Positions 20,880-30,803 are shown, counted from the stretch's first letter. The stretch is 64,000 bases of DNA from Bacteroidota bacterium (GCA_016714005.1 JADJOA010000014.1:1-64000); one strand, 5' to 3'. Notes: a model not told the origin generated them from the letters alone. Numbers and translations are program-made.

Positions 20880-21926
20880 TTAGCTGTTGACGCCAAATTC
20901 TTTTACCGCATCTACAAAAGCTTTTGCATGGCTAACAGGCACATGTGGTAAAATACCATGACCAAGATTTGCAATGTAATGATGCTTGCCAAATGCAGCC
21001 ATCATTTTTTTTACTTCATTTCTTATTTCAGGAATAGGGGATAAAAGTTTTGAAGGATCGAAATTCCCTTGCAGTGTAATATTATTTCCTGCAAGTTGCC
21101 TTGCAAATTTTGGTTCAATGCACCAGTCAACACCAAGTGCCGATGCTTTGATTTTACTCATCTCCTCCAATCCATACCAAGCGCCTTTCGCAAAAACTAT
21201 TACGGGAGCCTTAGCCGAAACTCTTTCTGAAATTTGTTTAATGTATGGCAATGCCCATATTTTAAAATCATCAGCACTCAATACCCCTGCCCAACTATCA
21301 AACACCTGTACACAATCGGCACCACTTTCAATTTGCATTTCTAAATAACTGATAGTGGTATCGGTAATCATTTGCAAAAGTTTTTTTGCGGTATCCGGCT
21401 GTGAATAACAAAACGCTTTCGCTTCTTCAAAACCTTTACTGCCTTTGCCCTGCACCATATAACACAAAATAGTAAACGGTGCACCGGCAAAACCAATTAA
21501 TGGTACACGATTGTTTAATTCTTTCTTTGTGAGTGACAATGATGCCGCCATATAATTCAACTTATCCTTTACATCAGGCACTGTAATTCTTTTTAAATCG
21601 TTTTCAGATTTTATAGGAGAAGGTAATAGCGGTCCTTTGTTTTCAACCATCTGCACTTCAAGCCCCATTGCTTCAGGCACCACCAAAATGTCGGAAAAAA
21701 TAATGGCTGCATCAGTTCCAATTATATCTATTGGTTGCAGTGTAATTTCACATGCAAGTTCTGGATTTTTTACACGCTCAAAAAAAGAATACTTATTTTT
21801 TAAGACCATGTATTCCGGCAAATATCTTCCAGCCTGACGCATCATCCACACCGGAACTCTCTCTGTGTGCTCACCATTGAGTACCTTAAGGAGCAAATTA
21901 TTTTTTAATGCCTTTGCAGTACTCAT
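20880..21926 (-). CDS. hemE: uroporphyrinogen decarboxylase
   Basis: HemE decarboxylates the four acetates of uroporphyrinogen III. 348 residues; the N-terminal signature PVWMMRQAGRYLPEY, IIFSDILVVPEAMG, GFAGAPFTILCYM and GNFDPSKLL are present; end LGHGILPHVPVSH is typical. Cytosolic. 23 nt after hemD and 9 nt before hemF on the minus strand. Frame intact. Confidence 0.97.
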   Translation of the reverse strand: MSTAKALKNNLLLKVLNGEHTERVPVWMMRQAGRYLPEYMVLKNKYSFFERVKNPELACEITLQPIDIIGTDAAIIFSDILVVPEAMGLEVQMVENKGPLLPSPIKSENDLKRITVPDVKDKLNYMAASLSLTKKELNNRVPLIGFAGAPFTILCYMVQGKGSKGFEEAKAFCYSQPDTAKKLLQMITDTTISYLEMQIESGADCVQVFDSWAGVLSADDFKIWALPYIKQISERVSAKAPVIVFAKGAWYGLEEMSKIKASALGVDWCIEPKFARQLAGNNITLQGNFDPSKLLSPIPEIRNEVKKMMAAFGKHHYIANLGHGILPHVPVSHAKAFVDAVKEFGVNS

Positions 21927-21949
21927 TTATCTTGTTGCGGTTTCGGTTA

Positions 21950-22671
21950 TCATACTTGTTCTTTTTTAAATCGTTCAATCACTTTAGAAATCATTTCGTG
22001 TTGCGATGGTTTTTCACAAACAATAATTTCATTATTGTGATGCTTGATAATTTCTTTTGCAGTAGTGGCGCCAATAGCAAATGATACAACATCAGCATCA
22101 GGCTCATTTTCCATATAAAAACTCTCCGCTGCACTTGGGCTGAAAAATAATATGCCATGACATTTTTGTTTGACCTTTGCAGGCGTCAGCTTTGTTTCAT
22201 ATACTACAAACCTTTCTGCTTTTTTTCCTGTTAATGTAAGTGCATCAGAAACTTCGCCTAAAGAAATATTTCCGCAAAAGTGAATTACTTTTTAAAATTT
22301 GATTTGGTTATTTGTTCTGCCAACTGTGCAGCGTTAGGCGCTTTTATCACAACATTTTTTGCCTCAAAAAAATTATAACTGTTTTGAAGCGTTATGCCAT
22401 CAATACAAGCAACCTTTGCCGTTTTTAAATTTTTGGTAACATACTTTTGTGCTAAGTACAAAAAGCGCAATGCATTTACGCTGGTAAAAACAAAAAGCGT
22501 TTGATTATCGGTATTTTCAAAAACCTGTTTCGTTTTTTCTATTGTCTTGTTATCGTTTTTGCTTTCTACAGTAATAAACGGATGAAACGAAAAAAAAATT
22601 CCAACTTCATGTAATCTTTTGATTTCACTTTCAATCATAAATTTGGTTGAGAGTATGTTAATTTTTTCCAT
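21950..22671 (-). CDS. hemD: uroporphyrinogen-III synthase, frameshifted
   Basis: HemD closes hydroxymethylbilane into uroporphyrinogen III. The first 127 residues (MEKINILSTKFM ... QTLFVFTSVNALRFLY ... ITKSNFKK) are followed, after a missing A in the run at 22290-22294, by a second frame VIHFCGNISLGEVSDALTL ... GILFFSPSAAESFY ... AIGATTAKEI ... KPSQHEMI to TGA at 21950. Together about 240 residues. The FTS-N and FFSPSAA and IG-TTA motifs are the HemD signature; sequence is otherwise weakly conserved as usual. Position between hemC (1 nt upstream) and hemE confirms the call. Likely a sequence error. Confidence 0.88.
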
Positions 22672-22672
22672 T

Positions 22673-23572
22673 TCAGTATCGGTTTAGTGAATTTAAAATT
22701 TTTTCTCCTCCGGCTCCAAGCATTTTTTGTGCGCACTCGGTTGCCAGTTTATCCACTTCAAAAATACTGCATTGCCCGCCACTATCAACTTTTACCGAAC
22801 CATCAGGAGCAGTAATGTTGGCCTTGAGGCGAATGAGGTTTTCTGCATCAATTTCAGCAAGCGCACCTACAGGTAAAGAGCAGCCTGCGTTAAGTTTGTT
22901 AAGTAGCTGCCTTTCCAAGTGCGTACACACAGCAGTTTGCCAATGTGTAAACCTGTCGCAAAGCGCTTTGGTTTTTTCATCGTTCTCCCTGCAAATAATT
23001 ACAACTGCACCCTGTGCGGGGGCAGGCAACATCCAATTTAGCTCCATTGCATTTTGTGGTAACAGGTTTAATCTTTCCAATCCTGCCTTGGCAAAAATGG
23101 CTCCTGCCCAGTTGCTCTGCTTTAGTTTTTGCAAACGTGTAGTTACATTGCCTCTTATGTTATCTGTAGTGTGGTGTTTATATTTATACAACCACTGCGC
23201 CTTCCTGCGCATACTGCTTGTGGCAATTACACATACATCATTAAAATTATATGGTGCATTACCCGGAACAAAAACATCATGCACATTTCCTCTTTCTAAA
23301 ACTGCTGCAATGTGTAATCCTTTTGCTAAAACAGTTGGCACATCTTTGTAAGAATGTACGGCTACATCAATTTTATTTTGAAGCAAAGCAGCATCCAATG
23401 TTTTTGTAAATATTCCTTGTATGCCTAATTGATAAAGCGGAGTGGACAAATCAACATCGCCATCGCTTGAAATGGTTACAAGTTGTGATTCAATATCTTG
23501 ATTAAAAATATGAGATTGAACTTTTTGCGCCTGCCATAAAGCAAGTTTGCTCTCACGTGTGCCTATGCGCAT
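22673..23572 (-). CDS. hemC: hydroxymethylbilane synthase (porphobilinogen deaminase)
   Basis: HemC polymerises four porphobilinogens on a covalent dipyrromethane cofactor. 299 residues, intact: N-terminal RIGTRESKLALWQA, HSYKDVPT at 73-80, IRGNVTTRL at 139-147, LPAPAQGAV and the cofactor-attachment Cys231 in NAGCSLPVGA. Second gene of the heme operon, 73 nt after hemA and 1 nt before hemD. Confidence 0.97.
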   Translation of the reverse strand: MRIGTRESKLALWQAQKVQSHIFNQDIESQLVTISSDGDVDLSTPLYQLGIQGIFTKTLDAALLQNKIDVAVHSYKDVPTVLAKGLHIAAVLERGNVHDVFVPGNAPYNFNDVCVIATSSMRRKAQWLYKYKHHTTDNIRGNVTTRLQKLKQSNWAGAIFAKAGLERLNLLPQNAMELNWMLPAPAQGAVVIICRENDEKTKALCDRFTHWQTAVCTHLERQLLNKLNAGCSLPVGALAEIDAENLIRLKANITAPDGSVKVDSGGQCSIFEVDKLATECAQKMLGAGGEKILNSLNRY

Positions 23573-23645
23573 TTCAAAAAATTATTAATTGCTCAGGGCA
23601 TCATAATACTTGCCAAGTGTTCCTAAATACAAACAACCTTTGTCG

Positions 23646-24797
23646 TTACGATTGTTTATTCCAAGTGCTATGTGCTGCATATTCTTTTTTAAGCAGGTGG
23701 TCTTTTTCCGTTTCATTTACATTCCCAACGGCACCTGTTTGCATTAAATGTTTTTCAAGCCGCATGGCGGTTTGTTTGTACTCTTTTATAAGTTTTCGGT
23801 TTGATGATTCATTAACCCATTCTTTAAATCTGGTAATATGTTCAGTAATAATTTTTTGCGCTGAAGGCACCTCATCATTGCGCATTTGAAGCGATTGATC
23901 TTTTATAACGGAAATATCATCAATACTCAACAACGTTTTGTCCGAATGATTTTTGGAAAGTGGCTGCACATTGCGTGGCATACACATATCAATAATCAGT
24001 TGTTGTTTGCCTTCGGGCAAGATAGAATTAGTAATAATATAATCCAATGAAGCTGTAGCCGTGATAATGACATCAGCCTGATGCACCGCTTCATTAATTT
24101 TTTGAAACGGCAAAGCTTTGAATTTGTTTTCAACAGCAAGTTTTTCAGCTTTTTCAAAAGTGCGGTTTAAAACTGTAACATGATTGCCCGTAAAATAATC
24201 GTTTAGATTTTTGCAAATACTTGACCCTATTTCTCCGGCACCTATTACAACAATTTGCAAAGGTCTTTTATTGAACAAGGTTTTTTTAATTTGCCTTACA
24301 GCAGCATAAGAGGTGCTAACGGTTCCGCTGCTAAGGAGAGTATTGGTGCGTACATCCTTAGCAGCAGCAAATGCATTGGCAACAATACGCTCTAAATTGT
24401 TTCCGGTTGCACCGGCTTCTTTTGCCAAACCAAAAGCTTGTTTAGCCTGCCCCATAATTTCGTAATCGCCAACTAACTGAGAATCTAATCCAGCAACTAC
24501 ATCAAACAAATGATTTATGGCTTGCCATCCATGCTTTATGTAAACGTCTTTGGTGAGTTCTTGTTGTATGTTCTGCTGGTGCGGATGAAAAATAGAAATG
24601 AGTTGATTGGCTGAATCTGCAATACCATAAATTTCGGTGCGGTTGCAGGTAGAAAGAATAAAAAATTCCTCGACACCATGGGGTTTTTGCGTTTTGTAGA
24701 AACGAGAACATTGATCTGCAGTTAAAGCGTATTTGCTACGCACATCCGAATCACTTTTTCTGTAATTGATTCCGGTAACAAAAAAGTTGTTTATCAT
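23646..24797 (-). CDS. hemA: glutamyl-tRNA reductase
   Basis: First committed step of C5-route tetrapyrrole synthesis: reduces Glu-tRNA(Glu) to glutamate-1-semialdehyde. Nucleophile Cys51 in STCNRTEIYG; GLDSQLVGDYEIMGQ and the NADPH-binding VVIGAGEIGSSICKNL are present. 383 residues, slightly short because the C-terminal dimerisation part is compact (ends in AAHSTWNKQS). Intact and leads the hem operon, so the cell makes ALA from glutamyl-tRNA. hemL and a protoporphyrinogen oxidase are not in the window. Confidence 0.95.
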   Translation of the reverse strand: MINNFFVTGINYRKSDSDVRSKYALTADQCSRFYKTQKPHGVEEFFILSTCNRTEIYGIADSANQLISIFHPHQQNIQQELTKDVYIKHGWQAINHLFDVVAGLDSQLVGDYEIMGQAKQAFGLAKEAGATGNNLERIVANAFAAAKDVRTNTLLSSGTVSTSYAAVRQIKKTLFNKRPLQIVVIGAGEIGSSICKNLNDYFTGNHVTVLNRTFEKAEKLAVENKFKALPFQKINEAVHQADVIITATASLDYIITNSILPEGKQQLIIDMCMPRNVQPLSKNHSDKTLLSIDDISVIKDQSLQMRNDEVPSAQKIITEHITRFKEWVNESSNRKLIKEYKQTAMRLEKHLMQTGAVGNVNETEKDHLLKKEYAAHSTWNKQS

Positions 24798-24897
24798 AAC
24801 AAATTCCTCTCTTAGAAAAGCCGGTGCGAAATTAAAATTGCATCAGCCTTAGTTAAACACTGTTTGTCAATTTTATGTAATAGTTTATAGTCCTTAT

Positions 24898-24927
24898 AAA
24901 AAACGTAAGCCCGTTGTTAAACGGGCT
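24898..24927 (-). terminator. terminator of the truncated-hemoglobin gene
   Basis: 8-bp stem AGCCCGTT/AACGGGCT (24908-24915 with 24920-24927), GTTA loop, followed on the minus strand by TACGTTTTTT. It sits between the globin gene stop (24947) and the hemA start, so the hem operon needs its own promoter in 24798-24897. Confidence 0.8.
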
Positions 24928-24946
24928 CTATTGTTGAATCAACCAC

Positions 24947-25429
24947 CTATTGTCCAACAATATCTGGTTTTAGTCCGCCTAAAATTCCAAGTAACTCGTT
25001 TTGATCAGCCTGTGCAACGCCAAGCGAAGTCATGGCATCAACCAAATCACCAACCAGAGCATTAAACTCTACTTCAGTAATGTTCAAGCCCTGATGCGCT
25101 TCAATCATTGTTTTTCCTTTGTACTGGCAGGGACCTGCTGCTGCTGCGCAAATTTGGTCAATAAGGTTGAGGCGCAATAACCGTGTGCGGTTTGCATCGG
25201 CAATGGTTGCGGCAAACCGGGCATTAATAACCGGATCGGCTACAACATTAGCAAGGAACTGATCCGTAACGGCACTAATGGCATTAATGCCTCCTAGTCT
25301 TTCATACAAAGTAGGAGTGGGTGTAGGTGTTACAGTTTCATCATCGTCATCTTTTTTGCACGATTGGAAACTAAGGGAGCCTATTAATAGCGCTCCAAGT
25401 AAAAATGCGGGAATTGATTTTTTAAACAT
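24947..25429 (-). CDS. lipoprotein group I truncated hemoglobin
   Basis: 160 residues. Type II signal peptide with lipobox ending at Cys24 (SLSFQSC), an acidic and then Thr-Pro spacer (DDDDETVTPTPTPT), then a truncated globin from LYERLGGINAI (residue 41) to the end: helices with NVVADPVINARFA, a conserved YKG turn, and the proximal heme His112 in TMIEAHQGLNI. The globin is a group I (TrHbN-like) type by this motif set; known members bind O2 or detoxify NO, usually in the cytosol. Here the lipobox puts it on the outside of a membrane, which is unusual. It lies between hemA (same strand) and a small anchored protein, 31 nt downstream of the latter. Confidence 0.88.
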   Translation of the reverse strand: MFKKSIPAFLLGALLIGSLSFQSCKKDDDDETVTPTPTPTLYERLGGINAISAVTDQFLANVVADPVINARFAATIADANRTRLLRLNLIDQICAAAAGPCQYKGKTMIEAHQGLNITEVEFNALVGDLVDAMTSLGVAQADQNELLGILGGLKPDIVGQ

Positions 25430-25460
25430 GGCTTACTTTTTTTGTGATTAATTAAAATAT

Positions 25461-25886
25461 TTAATTGTCTGATATTCGGTATGCGTTCAGTAAGGAGTTC
25501 CATTGGGCTTTTATCCCGCTAATAGGGCACGATTTGCCTGATGATTGAAATGTTATTTCGGAGAGGTCAAATGAATTATTAGATTCAAGTGTGCTTGCAA
25601 TTTCAGAACTTGAAATTAAATCGCTGTAATATGTTATTCCAATAACATTGTTACCCGATGTAGCTGCCATAGCCGTAATTTTATTTTTAAGTTGCGCGGA
25701 GTTCGTTTTTAGCTGAGCGAGATTCTCATTAGTAAGTGCCTTATCAGTCTGATATGCAGCAAGAGTTACTGGCTTAACTTTTTCGGAGACGGATAACGTG
25801 CGCGTATTAGCATAAATGAAAAAGGCACCGTTAAGAACTAACACCGAGGCGAGCGCTATTTTAAATAGAATGTTAATGCGTTTCAT
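25461..25886 (-). CDS. small exported or membrane-anchored protein, unknown function
   Basis: 141 residues with an N-terminal hydrophobic segment (ILFKIALASVLVLNGAFFIYA) that may be a signal peptide or an anchor, then a helical Ala/Lys-rich stretch (NENLAQLKTNSAQLKNKITAM) and a C-terminal part with a single Cys (SGKSCPISGIKAQW). I recognise no family. Its stop is 31 nt from the truncated-hemoglobin ATG on the same strand and no terminator lies between them, so the two are probably co-transcribed. A partner role is inference. Confidence 0.6.
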   Translation of the reverse strand: MKRINILFKIALASVLVLNGAFFIYANTRTLSVSEKVKPVTLAAYQTDKALTNENLAQLKTNSAQLKNKITAMAATSGNNVIGITYYSDLISSSEIASTLESNNSFDLSEITFQSSGKSCPISGIKAQWNSLLNAYRISDN

Positions 25887-25979
25887 TTTGATGACAGTTT
25901 TACATACACATACGGTAATATTTTGATGACGGATTTCTCTACCCTCATAATCTTCTTTCAGCCTGAGTTTTGTTTAACT

Positions 25980-25987
25980 TACTTTTG
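25980..25987 (+). promoter_or_regulatory. -7 box of hemH
   Basis: TACTTTTG matches TAnnTTTG exactly and lies 18 nt before the ATG at 26006. This supports 26006 over the in-frame TTG at 25970, which would lie upstream of the promoter. No good TTG element at the expected spacing. Confidence 0.5.
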
Positions 25988-26005
25988 GCGCCATCACATT
26001 ATTTT

Positions 26006-27025
26006 ATGTTGCAAAAAGATAGTACCGCCATTGTTTTAATGAACCTTGGTTCGCCCGACTCACCTGAACCTGCTGATGTAAAAAAATATTTGCTTGAGTT
26101 TTTAATGGACGAGCGGGTGATTGATAAAGGAGAATTTTATCGTTCATTACTTGTAAAAGGAATTATAGTTCCTTTCAGGTATAAAAAGTCGGCACATGCT
26201 TACAATACTATATGGTGGGAAGAAGGCTCACCGCTTGTTATTATAACACAAAGGCAGCAACAAAAACTGAAAGAAAAATTTGGTGGCATGGTTGAGATTG
26301 CAATGCGTTATGGAAGCCTTACTCCTAAAAAAGCATTTGATATTATTTCAAAAAATAAAAACATTAAAAATGTAGTGATAGTGCCAATGTATCCACATTA
26401 TGCCATGAGTAGTTTTGAAACCGCAGTGGTTCATGCGCAAAAGCAATACGTTGGCGGCAACTATGATTTTATGTTGCGTTTTGTAAAGCCATTTTACAAT
26501 CACCCATCTTACATTGAAGCATTGGCAGATTCTATGCTGCCCTACCTCAACAGCAATTACGATAAAATACTATTCAGCTACCACGGCATTCCGCAACGCC
26601 ATATAGAAAAATGCGATGCAACAGGTAAGCATTGTTTTAAAGTTGCCGATTGCTGTGCCGTAAAAAGCATGGCGCATGATAAGTGCTACCGCCATCAATG
26701 TTTTGAAACAACACGATTGGTAATAGAAAAATTAGGCATTGAAAAAAATAAATACGAAATATCGTTTCAATCGAGATTAGGGAAAGGATGGCTTACCCCA
26801 TTTACAGATGTGGTATTGCAAGAAATGCCGCAAAAAGGAGTTAAAAATTTACTGGTGGTATGTCCTGCTTTTGTAAGCGATTGTTTGGAAACACTTGAGG
26901 AAATTGCTATGCGCGGTAAGGAAGATTTTATAAAAGCAGGAGGAGAAAATTATGAAATGATTGCCTGCATGAATGATAATGATAAGTGGATTGATGCGAT
27001 TAGGGAGATAGCGGCACAATCTTAA
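26006..27025 (+). CDS. hemH: ferrochelatase
   Basis: HemH inserts Fe2+ into protoporphyrin IX. 339 residues from ATG 26006. N-terminal VLMNLGSPDSPEP, catalytic His in FSYHGIPQRHI, and VCPAFVSDCLETLEEI near the end are diagnostic. A Cys-rich insert after SYHGIP (CDATGKHCFKVADCC ... CYRHQC) is common in Bacteroidota enzymes; a metal or Fe-S role is not shown by sequence alone. Divergent from the globin/hem operon and convergent with the LutB-like gene, whose stop codon is 2 bp away. Frame intact. Confidence 0.95.
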   Translation: MLQKDSTAIVLMNLGSPDSPEPADVKKYLLEFLMDERVIDKGEFYRSLLVKGIIVPFRYKKSAHAYNTIWWEEGSPLVIITQRQQQKLKEKFGGMVEIAMRYGSLTPKKAFDIISKNKNIKNVVIVPMYPHYAMSSFETAVVHAQKQYVGGNYDFMLRFVKPFYNHPSYIEALADSMLPYLNSNYDKILFSYHGIPQRHIEKCDATGKHCFKVADCCAVKSMAHDKCYRHQCFETTRLVIEKLGIEKNKYEISFQSRLGKGWLTPFTDVVLQEMPQKGVKNLLVVCPAFVSDCLETLEEIAMRGKEDFIKAGGENYEMIACMNDNDKWIDAIREIAAQS

Positions 27026-27027
27026 AG

Positions 27028-28394
27028 TTATTTCTGCCCCGTTTTTTCTCTCCACTGCTCGTTAAAAGTTTTAGCAGCAGTTTCAGGCAGCACCCTTAAA
27101 TTGTTTGCTGAGTTTAAAAACAGGTTTTCAATAATCCGCTTTCGTGGCTTTATGCCTTTCATATTCATAAAATCTCTTTTAAGCATGGTTTTTCGCCACA
27201 GGTAATAAAACCATTTTTCGTTTGACGAGTATAATTTTCTTTTTTTACCGTCCGACCTGTTGTATAAAATTCCTTTCTTAAAATCAATATTAACCGGGCA
27301 AACATCTTCATAAGCGCCACACATAGTTGAAGCAAATGACAAATAATAATCGTCTTCAAACGCATTTATGTGCGGCAGCATCATTGAGGCTATTGGTCCA
27401 CTGTAAAAAATGATTGAATGGCTTACTGCCAACTGTTTCGTAAACGGGACATGCGTAATGGCAAGCTCCGCATTTGATGCAGCGCACCGCCTGCCTTTCA
27501 TTTTCTTTAGTTATCACATCGCTCCTTCCGTTGTCTAACAACAAAACATAAAACTCCTCAGCGCTTTCGGGTTCATTTTCTTTACGTGATGAGCTTATAA
27601 TTGAAATGCAATTAAAGTTTTCTTCGCCATTTTTAAACGTTGCCGTTAAAGGCAGCATTAAATCCAGGTCATTTATAGATGGTAAAATTGTGTCAACTGT
27701 TGCTAATACAATCTGAATTTTAGAATGGTTATTGAGCAATGAGTTTTTATTGTTTCCTGCAAGAACCACACTACCGGTGTCTGCACAAATAAAAAGTGCA
27801 TCGTTAATGCTTATTGATTCGGTGTGATGTTCCGTCAAAGATGCTTTTTCATTTTCAGCATAAGCATCATTAAAATTCAAATGAGGAAAATCTCCTTTTA
27901 GAATTATTTCAGCTTCTTCCACCCCATCAACCAGAAAGCTATTGGAAAAATGAGCCGTTACCGCGCTCTGTTCGTACTGCAATAGATTTGAAGATGCCAA
28001 TTTTGAAGCATGGTTTTTTTTTAGCCATTCGTTAAGCCCTGTTTCGCGGCATACATACATTGAATTATTAAAAACTTTTTTGCCGGTGTTTCTTTTTAAG
28101 CACGCTCTCAATTTCATCAAATGCCTGTTTTGCATCCAATGCCCATAGTACCTTGCCTTTATTTTTTATAACGTTTGCTTCAAATTCAATTAAATATTTA
28201 TCAAGGCTTTCAATGGTTTTCCAACGAGTGTGGGCTGCCCGGTTGCGAGCTGTTTTTAAATCAGAAAATTGTTTAACTGCGTTGTTATATTTTTCAATAT
28301 ATCGCTTTTTCGAATCGTTAAAACGAGAATGAAAATCACCATCAGTGGTAACTTTTTTGGAAGTTTCTAAAAATGCAGCAATCCCTTCGGGCAT
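27028..28394 (-). CDS. LutB-like iron-sulfur oxidoreductase, frameshifted
   Basis: A protein of about 455 residues combining an N-terminal LUD domain (KTARNRAAHTRWKTIESLDKYL, later ADTGSVVLAG and VATVDTILPSINDLDLMLP) with a ferredoxin-like 4Fe-4S pair, CIKCGACHYACPVY and TMCGAYEDVCPVNID; the second cluster lacks the middle Cys of a full CxxCxxxCP motif as written. This is the LutB/YkgF class, part of L-lactate oxidation with LutA and LutC in other bacteria; neither lutA nor lutC is beside it, so the substrate is uncertain. Two extra bases split it: the run at 28076-28081 and the A-run at 27405-27410. Start ATG 28394. Probably sequence errors. Confidence 0.82.
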
Positions 28395-28509
28395 AAGTTA
28401 AATGAATGCCGCAAAAATCAGGGATGGTGGAGAGAGAAAACAGCTAGCTGTCTTTTACTTGTTAACGAAATGAATGTGGATAATAGAGTAATGAGGTTAA
28501 TGTGTAATC

Positions 28510-29199
28510 TCAGTACTTTAAAACCTTGGTCAGGAATCTTTTACCTTTTGTATCAGTTATTACAACAAGATAATATCCCTGTTTGAGGGTGGAAACATCA
28601 ATGTGTTTTTGAAATAGCCTGTCATGTTCATACACAATGCGCCCGTACATATCTGAAATTCTTACGCTTTCAGCTATTGATTTGGATGGTAATATAAAGC
28701 CCAGAAACTTATTTGCCGGGTTAGGATACGCATCAAAAGACTCAATACCTGTAAGCACAGGTGTTACGCTGCTGGTTCTTACGTAAAAAACATTGTCGAA
28801 TAAACTGTCAGTTTGTAAAACACCATTGGCAACCGGCCATACTACTACAATGTTACTGCCAGCTCTGAATGTTCCGGGATCAAACTGAAAGCCTGTATTG
28901 GTAAAAAACGTAGTGGAATCATTTGCCGCTATCGTTACCTGACTGGAAGTATAAAGTGTGTCTACTAGGGAAGAGTCTCCTTTTATATATACCACAATAT
29001 TTCCTGCATACGATAGGGAATCGTTATTAAAGAAGGTTATACCTATTTGCTGATAGGATTGTCCTTCATAAGCAGTATCAGGAAAGTTTATCAAATGTAA
29101 TATGGAAATATCAGGAACAGTTCCCTGTGCATTTGCTTTGGGCGTTAAACAGAAACCCAATGAAAGAAATAAGCAGAATTTAAATACGAGTGTTTTCAT
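28510..29199 (-). CDS. small secreted protein with T9SS sorting tail
   Basis: 229 residues: signal peptide (MKTLVFKFCLFLSLGFCLTPKANAQ), a beta-rich domain of about 115 residues (two CARDB-like halves: GQSYQQIGITFFNNDSLSYAG and ANDSTTFFTNTGFQFDPG), and a T9SS type A domain (AYPNPANKFLGFILP ... LKQGYYLVVITDTKGKRF). Exported to the surface. Function unknown; the middle may be an adhesion-type Ig fold. Frame intact. 116 nt downstream of the LutB start; TATATTTG promoter box upstream. Confidence 0.78.
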   Translation of the reverse strand: MKTLVFKFCLFLSLGFCLTPKANAQGTVPDISILHLINFPDTAYEGQSYQQIGITFFNNDSLSYAGNIVVYIKGDSSLVDTLYTSSQVTIAANDSTTFFTNTGFQFDPGTFRAGSNIVVVWPVANGVLQTDSLFDNVFYVRTSSVTPVLTGIESFDAYPNPANKFLGFILPSKSIAESVRISDMYGRIVYEHDRLFQKHIDVSTLKQGYYLVVITDTKGKRFLTKVLKY

Positions 29200-29259
29200 T
29201 TGAGCTGTATTTTAATATTCATTTTTTAATGTTGATAAGTGTTTGTTTTAAAGACGTAT

Positions 29260-29267
29260 CAAATATA
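29260..29267 (-). promoter_or_regulatory. -7 box of the small T9SS protein gene
   Basis: CAAATATA on plus equals TATATTTG on minus, an exact TAnnTTTG match about 60 nt before the ATG at 29199. In the same divergent spacer a weaker plus-strand candidate (TTTG 29242-29245, TACTTTTTG 29266-29274) may serve the gene at 29332. Confidence 0.4.
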
Positions 29268-29331
29268 CTTTTTGTTATTTGTACTGTAAAAAATATTTTT
29301 GATTTTTCTTACCCGCTTAAAATACCCAACT

Positions 29332-30803
29332 ATGGACATTATCAACAACATTATTACCAACCTCAATAAAGAGGAAGTTCGATTTTTTAAACTTTACTTG
29401 AGCCGGATTGAAACAGAAGATGACCGCAAGGATGTTTTGTTTTTTGATTATGTGAGAAAACACGGAGAGAAGTACGATGACGATAAAATTTTTAAGCGCT
29501 TGTATAGCTCATCTGATAAAAATGCTTTTTACAGATTAAAGAACAGGCTCATGCGCGAGTTAAATAAAAGTATTACGCTCCAACATTTTGACAGTGAGGA
29601 GTTGGTGTATGTTTTCAGGTTGCTTGCTTTGGTAAAATTTTATATCAATAAAAACCAGGTAACCACTGCTCATTATTTTTTAAAAAAAGCTGAATCTAAA
29701 GCACAGCATATTGAAAGTTATGAGTTGCTTGATTTGATTTACGGGGAGTTTATAAAATTATCGAGGGAAATGGTGAGCATAAATCCGGTAACATATATTG
29801 AAAAGCGAAAAGTAACACCGAAAAACTTACGCAGGTAAGGCAGATAGATGACATACTTGCGGCAGTTACTTATCGCCTAAAGGTTACACAAAACTACGGT
29901 GGTGGTAATAATCCTGTTTTAAAAACACTTGAAAAAACTATTTCGGAATTACAGCACGATAAAAAATTACTTAAATCTCCGGTTGTTCGTTTCAGGGTTT
30001 ATAATGCCATCAGCCAAGTGTTGCTGCAAAAACATCAATACAAAGTTTTAGAAGATTACCTGCTTAAAACATTTGCTGATTTTGAAAAGGAATCACTTTT
30101 CAACCGCAACAACCACGACACCAAACTGCAAATGCTTACTTACATTGTTAACTCGTTGTATAAAAATAATAAGCTAAAGGAATCACTAGAGTATGCGCAA
30201 TTGTTAAATAAAAGCATGAAAGAGTTTGGCGGGCTGCTGTTTGATAAGTATTTGTTTTACTACTACAATTCGCTTGTAATTAATTACTCGCAGTTAGATA
30301 AAAACAAGGCGCTTGAAATAATAGATGAGCTGAGCGCGAACGAAAAAATAAAGAACAACTCTTTTTATCAGCAGTTTATTTGGATAAACCGCTTCTTGCT
30401 TTTGTTCGATTTAAAGGATTATCATAAAGCCGCAAGAAGTTTGACAAAACTCTATCTTTTAAAAGATTATAAAAACTACGATGAAACCATTCGTTATAAA
30501 ATTGCTGTGGCAGATTTAATTACCCGCTATGAGTTGAGCGATTTTGAAACACTTGCATATAAAATAAAGCAAACAGCCAAAGATTTTAAGCATTTAAGTA
30601 ACAGGAAAGATTTTGTGGATGAGAAAGAAATTATTGGCGCATTAAAACTCTTGTCTGTAGCATCAGAAAAAATGAATGTAAAATCAGTAATTAAAAAACT
30701 AATTGAATTTAAGAATAGAAACAAGAAAATAAAGAATGCAGATGAGAGTGGCATTATTCATTATAATAATTGGGTTGACGAAAAAATAAATCAACATAAA
30801 TAA
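29332..30803 (+). CDS. helical-repeat protein of unknown function, frameshifted
   Basis: About 490 residues, all helical and charged, TPR-like in texture (YAQLLNKSMKEFGGLLFDKY, DYHKAARSLTKLYLLKDYKNY). Start ATG 29332 (MDIINNIITNLNKEEVRFFKLYLSRIE). One A is missing in the run 29808-29811; restoring it gives KRKSNTEKLTQVRQIDDILAAVTYRLK and joins both parts. No signal peptide, so cytosolic. Proteins of this look are widespread in Bacteroidota and unnamed; I do not recognise a characterised family and infer only a scaffolding or protein-binding role from the repeats. Confidence 0.65.

Noticed and set aside
22815..23351. 178-residue plus-strand ORF opposite hemC
   Set aside because: Low-complexity Cys/Ser translation antisense to a fully conserved hemC frame.
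27028..28394. Three separate minus-strand genes in the LutB region
   Set aside because: The LUD domain and the Fe-S motifs run on across the breaks once one base is removed at each homopolymer.
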